Below the pieces are notes generated by a model. The model saw nothing but the letters and a program-made list of their open reading frames with translations. It had not been told where the DNA came from and searched no databases. Positions 1-5,844 of a DNA stretch of 5,844 nt are shown piece after piece; position 1 is the first letter of the stretch, and each line of letters opens with the position of its first letter. Position numbers and translations under genes: made by a program. Source of the DNA: Bacteroidota bacterium (GTDB lineage Bacteria > Bacteroidota > Bacteroidia > Bacteroidales > VadinHA17); NCBI GenBank assembly GCA_023430725.1, contig JAEYZD010000034.1:1-5844 (forward strand). Direction: 5' to 3'.

Positions 1-1
1 G

Positions 2-2476
2 TACGGAGACAGGGAAAATGCTCTCCTTGTATCATGCCGTTCAGGTGCACGCAGTTCGATGCCCGGTATGATGGACACCGTTCTCAACATAGGTCTCTGT
101 TCGGAGACTATCCCCGGTCTCATCAAGAAGACAGGCAATCCCCGTTTCGTATGGGATTCATACCGCCGACTGGTGATGATGTATGCTGACGTTGTGATGG
201 AAAAGGCAGAAGGTCTTGAGCCTGCTGACGGCAAGGGCATCCGCAAGCAGCTTGATGAGATGCTTGACGAGTTCAAGCACGCAAGAGGCTACAAGTCTGA
301 CACCGACCTTACAGCTGAAGAGCTGAAGAATCTTGCAGAGGAGTTCAAGAAAAGAATCAAGCAGTCACTCGGCAAAGAGTTTCCGGATGATGCTCGCGAG
401 CAGCTGGAAGGCGGCATAAAGGCTGTCTTCAAGAGCTGGAACGGCAAGAAAGCCGTTTCATACCGCCGCATTGAGGGAATTCCTGATGCATGGGGAACAG
501 CTGTAAACGTACAGGCTATGGTCTTCGGCAACATGGGTGATTCATCTGCAACAGGTGTTGCATTCACCCGTAACCCGGCTACCGGCGACAACCTCTTCTA
601 CGGAGAATGGCTTGTAAATGCGCAGGGCGAAGACGTGGTTGCAGGTATACGCACCCCGAACCCCCTAAACGATGACACGAAAAACGAACAGAACAAGCAT
701 CTGCACAGCATGCAGGAGTCGATGCCCGGAACCTACAAGGAACTGGTTGATATCAGGAATATACTTGAGAAGTCGTTCCATGACATGCTTGACATAGAGT
801 TCACAATCCAGGAAGGCAAGCTCTTCATGCTTCAGTGCCGTGCCGGCAAGCGTACCGGTACCGCTGCCCTGAATATGGCCATGGATATGCTCCAGGAGGG
901 TCTGATTGACGAAAGGACAGCAGTAATGCGTGTTGATCCCGCACAGCTTGACGAGCTTCTCCACCCGATATGTGACCCGGCAGCAGAGAAGAAGGTAACC
1001 CCGCTGGTCAAGGGTCTGCCAGCAGGCCCCGGCGCCGCAGTCGGTAAGATCGTTTTCACCGCTGAAGACGCAGTTGCATGGAACCGCAAGGGCGAAAAGG
1101 TAATCCTCGTCCGCGAGGAGACCAACCCCGAGGATGTTGAAGGGATGCGCGCTGCAGAAGGTATCCTGACTGCACGCGGCGGCATGACCTCACACGCTGC
1201 CCTCGTGGCACGCGGCTGGGGCAAGTGCTGCATCGTTGGCGCAGGCGGAATGCACGTTGACCTTGCAGGAAAGAAAATCAAGCTGGCAGGTTCAGACCTC
1301 GTACTTAAGGAAGGTGATGTTATCACCCTTAACGGTACAAGGGGACACGTATACAACGGTGCCATTGCACTGATGGATGCAACCGAGAACCCAAGGTTCC
1401 AGACCTTCATGAAGATTGTCGACAAGAACCGCACAATGGGTGTCCGCACAAACTGCGACAACCCCGATGATGCAAAGATGGCACGCGAATTCGGTGCAGA
1501 GGGTATCGGACTCTTCCGTACAGAGCACATGTTCTACGGCAAGGGCTCAGAGCAGCCCCTGTTCATCCTCCGCAAGATGATCCTCAGCAACACTGTTGAG
1601 GAGCGCATCAGCGCCCTCAATGAGCTGTTCCCCTACGTAAAGAAGGATATGAAAGGCACACTGGCAGCAATGGACGGACTGCCCGTTACATTCCGTCTGC
1701 TTGACCCGCCGCTGCATGAGTTCGTTCCGCAGGGCGCAGAGAAGCAGGCCGAACTGGCCAAGGCACTCGGTATTTCCATCGAAGCCATCGCCAAGAGAGG
1801 TGAAGCCCTTCATGAATCGAACCCGATGATGGGACACCGCGGCGTCCGCCTCGGCATCACCTATCCGGAAGTGTCAGAGATGCAGATCAGGGCAATGTTC
1901 GAGGCAGCTGCCGAACTGCTGAAGGAAGGCAAGAAGCCGGTACCTGAGCTTATGGTTCCCGTTACCTGCGATGTATCTGAACTTGATGTCACCAAAAAGA
2001 TCTATGACAGGGTTCATGACGAAGTGTGCAAGAAGTTCGGAATCAGCAAGATCGACAACAAGTACGGCACAATGATAGAGATCCCGCGCGCCACTCTGCT
2101 TGCAGACCGCATGGCAAAAACCGCGGAGTTCTTCTCATTCGGCACGAATGACCTTACACAGATGACATTCGGCTTCAGCCGTGATGACATAGGTGGCTTC
2201 CTGCATGACTATCTTGACAACAAGATGCTTGCAGCCGACCCGTTCCAGACAATTGACCAGGACGGTGTGGGCCAGCTGATCACGATGGCTTGTGAGAAGG
2301 GACGCGCAACCCGCCCGAACCTCAAGGTAGGTATCTGCGGCGAACAGGGTGGTGACCCGGCATCAGTTGAGTTCTGTTTCAGGAACGGTCTCACCTATGT
2401 CAGCTGCTCACCATTCAGGGTTCCCATCGCAAGGCTTGCCGCAGCACAGGCAGCCATAAGGGCATCGAAGAAGTAG
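2..2476 (+). CDS. ppdK: Pyruvate, phosphate dikinase, 5'-truncated by window edge
   Basis: This cytosolic enzyme interconverts ATP + Pi + pyruvate and AMP + PPi + PEP; in anaerobes it often serves as a PPi-linked glycolytic step. The frame is already open at base 2, and 824 residues are visible, against about 870-910 in the family, so roughly 80 N-terminal residues are missing. The ATG at base 59 is internal: the residues before it include the conserved RSGAR, continuing into SMPGMMDT. Counting from base 2, the ATP-grasp end has DIEF (264-267) and LQCR (277-280). The swivelling phosphohistidine domain has GGMTSHAA with catalytic His398. The PEP/pyruvate barrel has LFRTEHMF (Arg506), FRLLDPP (Arg565), MIEIPRA (Glu693), FGTND (Asn716, Asp717) and CGEQGG with catalytic Cys779. 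By spacing, these match the active-site residues of the Clostridium symbiosum enzyme (His455, Arg561, Arg617, Glu745, Asn768, Cys831). The full three-domain order separates it from PEP synthase and PTS enzyme I. No frameshift or lost catalytic residue is seen. Confidence 0.97.
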   Translation, partial: YGDRENALLVSCRSGARSSMPGMMDTVLNIGLCSETIPGLIKKTGNPRFVWDSYRRLVMMYADVVMEKAEGLEPADGKGIRKQLDEMLDEFKHARGYKSDTDLTAEELKNLAEEFKKRIKQSLGKEFPDDAREQLEGGIKAVFKSWNGKKAVSYRRIEGIPDAWGTAVNVQAMVFGNMGDSSATGVAFTRNPATGDNLFYGEWLVNAQGEDVVAGIRTPNPLNDDTKNEQNKHLHSMQESMPGTYKELVDIRNILEKSFHDMLDIEFTIQEGKLFMLQCRAGKRTGTAALNMAMDMLQEGLIDERTAVMRVDPAQLDELLHPICDPAAEKKVTPLVKGLPAGPGAAVGKIVFTAEDAVAWNRKGEKVILVREETNPEDVEGMRAAEGILTARGGMTSHAALVARGWGKCCIVGAGGMHVDLAGKKIKLAGSDLVLKEGDVITLNGTRGHVYNGAIALMDATENPRFQTFMKIVDKNRTMGVRTNCDNPDDAKMAREFGAEGIGLFRTEHMFYGKGSEQPLFILRKMILSNTVEERISALNELFPYVKKDMKGTLAAMDGLPVTFRLLDPPLHEFVPQGAEKQAELAKALGISIEAIAKRGEALHESNPMMGHRGVRLGITYPEVSEMQIRAMFEAAAELLKEGKKPVPELMVPVTCDVSELDVTKKIYDRVHDEVCKKFGISKIDNKYGTMIEIPRATLLADRMAKTAEFFSFGTNDLTQMTFGFSRDDIGGFLHDYLDNKMLAADPFQTIDQDGVGQLITMACEKGRATRPNLKVGICGEQGGDPASVEFCFRNGLTYVSCSPFRVPIARLAAAQAAIRASKK

Positions 2477-2496
2477 ATTCTCTCATGATAATAAGG

Positions 2497-2526
2497 AAAA
2501 GGAGGTTTGTTTGGAGCCTCCTTTTT
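2497..2526 (+). terminator. Rho-independent terminator after ppdK, probably bidirectional
   Basis: It begins 20 bases after the ppdK stop. A perfect 9-bp stem pairs AAAAGGAGG (2497-2505) with CCTCCTTTT (2517-2525) around an 11-base loop, and the descending arm runs into a T tract (2522-2526). The ascending arm begins with four A, so the reverse strand also reads as a hairpin ending in TTTT, and it could stop transcripts arriving from the convergent amidase gene. The AGGAGG in the stem looks like a Shine-Dalgarno sequence, but no credible gene follows it. Confidence 0.8.
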
Positions 2527-2533
2527 CATTTCA

Positions 2534-2554
2534 GGCAATAGGCAATAGGCAATA
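2534..2554. repeat. Heptamer tandem repeat, three copies of GGCAATA
   Basis: Three perfect head-to-tail copies of the 7-mer GGCAATA lie at 2534-2540, 2541-2547 and 2548-2554, the last followed by G. A separate copy extended to GGCAATAG lies at 2601-2608, beyond the palindrome. The array is noncoding and sits just past the ppdK terminator. It could vary in copy number by slippage; no function can be read from it. Confidence 0.75.
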
Positions 2555-2563
2555 GAGGGCCGA

Positions 2564-2592
2564 TCCGCCAGCTGGCGGAGAAGGAGCCAGCT
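2564..2592. repeat. Perfect 16-base palindrome with an overlapping alternative inverted repeat
   Basis: TCCGCCAGCTGGCGGA (2564-2579) equals its own reverse complement. Its right half overlaps a second inverted repeat, in which AGCTGGC (2570-2576) pairs with GCCAGCT (2586-2592) across a 9-base spacer. The two foldings share bases and cannot form together. It could be a dimeric protein-binding site, a cruciform or transcript hairpin, or a fragment of a dispersed repeat. It lies between two 3' ends, so an operator for a neighbouring promoter is unlikely. Confidence 0.65.
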
Positions 2593-2620
2593 TGCAGGGC
2601 GGCAATAGTGTTGACAATCA

Positions 2621-2647
2621 ATGCCTGTAGGGCATATAGAATTGTAG
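2621..2647 (-). repeat. REP-like hairpin unit, copy 2 (distal to the amidase gene)
   Basis: Read on the minus strand, the unit is a CTACAATTCT head (2647-2638), two bases (AT), then a hairpin: ATGCC and GGCAT (5-bp stem) around the loop CTACA (2635-2621). The organisation matches the unit at 2671-2698: same head sequence, same CTAC in the hairpin apex, different stem sequence. Identical head and loop with co-varying stem arms argues for a structured element rather than chance. It resembles REP elements, whose hairpins carry a conserved GTAG tetranucleotide, but membership in a named family is inferred. Confidence 0.55.
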
Positions 2648-2670
2648 AACAGATGATTGAATGGATAAAA

Positions 2671-2698
2671 GATGGTCGTAGACCATCCAGAATTGTAG
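2671..2698 (-). repeat. REP-like hairpin unit, copy 1; possible terminator of the amidase operon
   Basis: On the minus strand it starts 8 bases after the amidase stop codon. A CTACAATTCT head (2698-2689) is followed by G and a perfect 7-bp hairpin, GATGGTC-TAC-GACCATC (2687-2671). The hairpin is immediately followed on that strand by TTTT (2670-2667), so it also has the form of a weak intrinsic terminator about 19 bases beyond the stop. A 23-base spacer separates it from the second unit (2647-2621). The 10-base head is identical in both units, 51 bases apart. Confidence 0.6.
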
Positions 2699-2706
2699 CC
2701 TCCATC

Positions 2707-5133
2707 CTACCTCATTATAACCCACCTCCGGGCAGCATTCCTCCATGCTGCCTCGCGGCCGGCACGGTGGCTCAGGCGGAGCGTGTATACCCCGGGAGTG
2801 ATGGCCGGCGACGGAGACCATGGAAGTGAATGCGCACCTGCATCCATCGATCCGCTGAAAATGCCCGCAGCAATGCTGCCATCGGAGGCAAAAAGCTCCA
2901 GGACAACCTCTCCGGCAGCAGGCAGGAAGAAGGTGATCCTCCCTTCCGATGTAACAGGATTGGGGAAAACCGAGAGGTCAGTCGCATCATCATCCGTGTC
3001 ATCAATGCCTGTGGGAGTAATTACCATGGCATCGTCGCAATAGATCGTACCTGACTTCAGTCCCGTACTGGCCTGCCTCACAACAACACTGTGATACTGC
3101 CACTCTCCGTTGCCCCCGATGCTGCTTATCGGAACTGCAACAAGATCCCACCCTGCCCAGTTGACTGTTGCAGCATCCACTATCTGATTTACGGAGCCGG
3201 GTGAGTAAAACCAGTACTCAAGATAGTTATTGCTGAGATCGCCGTAAACCCACATTGCAAAAACCTGGCTGGTATTGCTGCCTATTGAAGGTTTGCCTGT
3301 GTCAAACACCCTGCATACACCTCCGTCATCTGATGTGAAGACATAATCGAGCCTGCCAGAGGGAGCATTGACCTTATAAATATCGCTGGAGGCTGTGAAT
3401 GTTGTTAAAGGATTATCCGTTCCGACCGTGCTGCCGCTGGCTTCAGGATCCCAGAATGCACCGATATTGTCAAATGACTCCACCACGTTGCCGGACTGGT
3501 ATCCGGCTGCACGCGTCGTAAAGGATGCGTTTGCCGGGGTCCCGGCAGTTACACCTGCGACATCCTTCACAGAGGCATCTATCTCGATCCTGTAGATGCT
3601 GTTTCGCTGCAGTGGTGATGCAAGTTCAAAGCTGTAAGTGCCCTTGCCGCCGTCAGATGTGAAGGTCTCGCGCAGTTTTGTCAAGGGTGCCTGCTGACTG
3701 TCAAGAAGTCTGATGCCGGCAGATGCGGCAGCCTGGTCCAGGGGAGCATCAAACCTCAGTGTTATCCTTGGGTAGAGCGTCACTCCGGTGGCACCGTCCG
3801 AAGGCCATATCTTCTCTGTGACAAGTTTCGGACGTGACTTTGTGACGAAGCTGACCTGGTACTCCTCTCCGATGTGGACACCCCATCTGGAAGCAGCTGC
3901 GGGAGTCAGCCTGATCAGGTACGGGGTCCTCGCTGCAAACCCGGTTTGTGGCCTTACAGTCAGGACCTTGCTTTTTTCATCCCATTCATGTATGACATTT
4001 GCCGCCGGTTCAAAGACCAGGCCAGACTGCACTGCCTCGCGGTCCATCGGAACATTGAAGCTGAATGTGAAGACCTGGTTGAACGGCAGGCTGTCAGTCA
4101 CAGCCGGCAGGTGTTCAACAACCACCGGCACCCTTGCAGTGTCAAACGACGGAAGGAAGTCTGCCAGCGCTGTTTTACCCGCAACAACTGTCGTCATTAA
4201 TGTATCATTGTAGAAATCCGTCATCCCGCTGACTATCAGTTCATAGTTGCCGGGAGGCAGCGAATCAAACATAAAAAAGCCGTTATTCAGGTTATCAAGG
4301 GTGACTGACCTGCCAGGCGTTTTCAGTGTCACCGTTGCACCGTTTATCGGTGCATGGCGGTCTCTTGTTCCAGGGCTGAAATAATAATTTGGCGAGGTCA
4401 GTTCATCGCGGACGGTACCGGCAATGATTCCCGACGGTTCAGGTACCACGCTGAAATGCTGCTGCAGGGCTCTGAGCATGGCCCATGCCTCGTGGTGCAG
4501 GTGGTTCGCATTGCGCAGTCGCCATCCCTCTGGAATATAATCATGATATGAACCTTCCGAGAGCACTCCGGGCATGTTAAGCGTACGGAGAACGCCCAGC
4601 CCCACCTGGCTCCCCCACTCAGGGTAGAAGGTCCAGTCGCCCTTCACCCACTCGGCTGAATGGGTCCAGCAGTTGCTCTTTTCATATATCTTCTCCCAAA
4701 GGATATGCGCAAAGGTTTTTGCAGCAGGGTAAACAGGATCATTGTCCCATCCCCTGAAGAGCATAAGAGGCTGGTTGCGCGTACCGTCAAAGCCGTTGCT
4801 GTGAATGGAAAGAAAGATGTCAGCATTAGCTGTATTGGCCATCGTTGCAATTGATGAGAGCGCCAGGTCATCAGAGGTGAAGTTTGTTGAGCGCGACATA
4901 TAGACCGTGGCATTCCGGGCCTCAAGCAACTGTCTGAGGAACAAGCCCTTTTCAAGGTTTCCTTCCGACTCCCAGAAATCGGTGGCAATCATATGCCTGT
5001 CATCCCCGTCATGTCCCCCGTGGCCCGGATTAACAAATATTTTTATACCGCTGAAGTCAGCCTTCTGGCCGGAGACGGTTACCGGCAGAAGCGCCTGAGC
5101 TGCCAGCATCAATGCACTGATAATACGTCTCAT
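2707..5133 (-). CDS. T9SS-exported multidomain N-acetylmuramoyl-L-alanine amidase
   Basis: Predicted zinc hydrolase cutting the MurNAc-L-Ala bond of peptidoglycan, likely outside the cell or on its surface. Residues 1-22 form a Sec signal peptide (RR, then a hydrophobic core, cleavage near VSG/Q). Residues 30-225 are an Amidase_3 domain: NPGHGG (His38), a Glu at 55 or 57, SIHSNG (His111) and VLSEGS (catalytic Glu193), so the metal and catalytic set looks complete. Then come a carboxypeptidase-regulatory-like beta-sandwich (about 235-330), two Big_5-type Ig-like domains (about 335-432 and 435-542), a jelly-roll-like domain (about 547-705), an Asp-rich linker (DDTDDD, 711-716) and a type A T9SS sorting domain (about 719-808) with VFPNP, GVYTLRL and a basic RRWVIMR end. 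The first ATG is chosen because it supplies the signal peptide's charged n-region and overlaps the upstream stop (ATGA); AAGG lies 10 bases upstream of it. The substrate is not determinable from sequence: own wall, spore or prey cell wall are all possible. Confidence 0.92.
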   Translation of the reverse strand: MRRIISALMLAAQALLPVTVSGQKADFSGIKIFVNPGHGGHDGDDRHMIATDFWESEGNLEKGLFLRQLLEARNATVYMSRSTNFTSDDLALSSIATMANTANADIFLSIHSNGFDGTRNQPLMLFRGWDNDPVYPAAKTFAHILWEKIYEKSNCWTHSAEWVKGDWTFYPEWGSQVGLGVLRTLNMPGVLSEGSYHDYIPEGWRLRNANHLHHEAWAMLRALQQHFSVVPEPSGIIAGTVRDELTSPNYYFSPGTRDRHAPINGATVTLKTPGRSVTLDNLNNGFFMFDSLPPGNYELIVSGMTDFYNDTLMTTVVAGKTALADFLPSFDTARVPVVVEHLPAVTDSLPFNQVFTFSFNVPMDREAVQSGLVFEPAANVIHEWDEKSKVLTVRPQTGFAARTPYLIRLTPAAASRWGVHIGEEYQVSFVTKSRPKLVTEKIWPSDGATGVTLYPRITLRFDAPLDQAAASAGIRLLDSQQAPLTKLRETFTSDGGKGTYSFELASPLQRNSIYRIEIDASVKDVAGVTAGTPANASFTTRAAGYQSGNVVESFDNIGAFWDPEASGSTVGTDNPLTTFTASSDIYKVNAPSGRLDYVFTSDDGGVCRVFDTGKPSIGSNTSQVFAMWVYGDLSNNYLEYWFYSPGSVNQIVDAATVNWAGWDLVAVPISSIGGNGEWQYHSVVVRQASTGLKSGTIYCDDAMVITPTGIDDTDDDATDLSVFPNPVTSEGRITFFLPAAGEVVLELFASDGSIAAGIFSGSMDAGAHSLPWSPSPAITPGVYTLRLSHRAGREAAWRNAARRWVIMR

Positions 5134-5844
5134 CTGACTCTGACCTTCATGATATAGATTTCGCCCTTGTCAGTGCAGAAGGCAATTTTCCTGTTGCCTG
5201 CGGCGAACGGGAACATCTCCGATCTGTCAGATGTGGCCGTCAGGGGCTTGCTGTTTTTTTGACCCAGCGAATAGACAACCAGTTCCGAGGAGGTGATCAT
5301 GTGGCCGTCATCCTTATCGTCCATTCCGATCACCAGCCTGTCATTGAACCACTTCGGCGCATTAATCCTCCCAAGGTCATGCAATATCCTTCCTTCGGTG
5401 TCACAGATAAAGCTGCCTCTTCCCTGATAATTATACAATATTTTCGTGCCGTCAGGAGAAAGGGATGCCCAGATATAGAATCCCTCGCCGTTAGGCATAA
5501 GGCTCTTTTTTTCGCCTCCGCGATATAGCACCGGCATCATCTCCTCAACCACAACGAAGGAAAGATCATTTCCGGACTTAAGTGCGACCCCTTTCTGCTC
5601 GATTCTCGATTCGGATTCTGATACGAGCAGCACTGAGTTGCCAGCCACTGCGGGTGGATTAACGTCCCTGCCTTTTTCAATCAGGACCTCCCTGTCTCCG
5701 GTAGGTATGTCATAGCACCAGACGGAAGAATACTTCCTGTTATCACTGAAAAAGTCATTGCGGTAGAAGATCTTCTTTCCGTCAGCAGTGGCCGAAGGTT
5801 CATAGCCGGCGCCAGCCTCGTTGCTGATTACCGTAACTGATCCC
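5130..5844 (-). CDS. TolB/PD40-type beta-propeller protein, N-terminus beyond window
   Basis: The frame stays open to the window edge, giving at least 237 residues, and no start is visible; a GTG at 5648 is internal, since propeller-like sequence continues upstream of it. The fragment shows degenerate beta-propeller blades of the WD40-like PD40 class found in TolB. Counting from the edge, these are PSATADGKKIFY (16-27) with VWCYDIPTG (41-49), SLSPDGTKILYNY (127-139), and a last blade ELVVYSL (187-193) followed by AAGNRKIAFCTDKGEIYIM (214-232). Such propellers usually act in protein or ligand binding, often in the periplasm or on the surface; enzymatic function is not indicated. A signal peptide or lipobox would lie in the missing part. 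The stop TGA overlaps the amidase ATG by four bases, so the two are probably co-transcribed and translationally coupled, with this gene first. Partner, ligand and location are unknown. Confidence 0.8.
   Translation of the reverse strand, partial: GSVTVISNEAGAGYEPSATADGKKIFYRNDFFSDNRKYSSVWCYDIPTGDREVLIEKGRDVNPPAVAGNSVLLVSESESRIEQKGVALKSGNDLSFVVVEEMMPVLYRGGEKKSLMPNGEGFYIWASLSPDGTKILYNYQGRGSFICDTEGRILHDLGRINAPKWFNDRLVIGMDDKDDGHMITSSELVVYSLGQKNSKPLTATSDRSEMFPFAAGNRKIAFCTDKGEIYIMKVRVR

Noticed and set aside
59..61. ATG at 59 as the PPDK start
   Set aside because: The preceding 19 in-frame codons encode the conserved family segment ending in RSGAR, and the ATG itself is the Met of SMPGMMDT; the true start lies left of the window.
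832..1530. 232-codon minus-strand open frame inside the PPDK gene
   Set aside because: It is a complement shadow of the strongly conserved phosphohistidine and PEP-binding region of PPDK; the Ser/Pro/Arg-rich translation has no domain character.
2499..2505. AAGGAGG read as a strong ribosome binding site
   Set aside because: It forms the ascending arm of the terminator hairpin and no credible coding frame starts 5-12 bases downstream.
2621..2698. Minimal CRISPR array or diversity-generating template repeat
   Set aside because: There are only two copies of a 10-base identical core, hairpin stems differ between copies, the one spacer is 23 bases, and no cas or reverse transcriptase gene is visible. 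A REP-like element fits better.
2608..2829. Plus-strand open frame of 73 codons beginning in the intergenic region
   Set aside because: It runs through the repeat hairpins and then antisense through the amidase sorting domain. It has no ribosome binding site or protein-like pattern, and its composition follows the repeats and the opposing gene.
3788..4213. 141-codon plus-strand open frame antisense to the amidase gene
   Set aside because: It lies opposite the Ig-like domain region, has no recognisable motif or start context, and fits a reverse-complement shadow.
5646..5648. GTG as start of the beta-propeller gene
   Set aside because: The same frame continues without a stop for 65 more codons to the window edge, and that stretch contains another propeller blade (DGKKIFY, YDIPTG), so the GTG is an internal valine.

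Overview
The window reads as chromosomal DNA from a Bacteroidota species, probably an anaerobic Bacteroidales-like or related lineage. The main evidence is a C-terminal type IX secretion (T9SS/Por) sorting domain on the large minus-strand protein; this system is essentially confined to that phylum. A PPi-linked glycolytic enzyme (PPDK), moderate GC content and weak Shine-Dalgarno sequences fit the same picture. No tRNA, rRNA, CRISPR array, integrase or transposase gene is visible.

Layout: (1) Bases 2-2476, plus strand: pyruvate, phosphate dikinase, intact at its C-terminus and missing roughly its first 80 residues off the left edge. (2) Bases 2477-2706: a 230-base convergent intergenic region holding a probable bidirectional terminator, a short heptamer tandem repeat, a perfect 16-base palindrome, and two related hairpin-plus-GAATTGTAG units that look like REP-type elements. 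(3) Bases 5133-2707, minus strand: an 808-residue secreted multidomain N-acetylmuramoyl-L-alanine amidase (signal peptide, Amidase_3 catalytic domain, carboxypeptidase-regulatory-like domain, two Ig-like domains, a jelly-roll-like domain, Asp-rich linker, T9SS sorting domain). (4) Bases 5844-5130, minus strand: the C-terminal part of a TolB/PD40-like beta-propeller protein that runs off the right edge.

The beta-propeller and amidase genes overlap by four bases (ATGA) and are almost certainly co-transcribed and translationally coupled, so they probably share an envelope or extracellular role. PPDK is a separate convergent unit of central metabolism with no visible functional link to them. The parts most worth following up are the T9SS-exported amidase with its propeller partner, and the repeated GTAG-containing hairpins between the convergent genes. 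Nothing here is proven to be a new system; the window is mostly recognisable families in an interesting combination.
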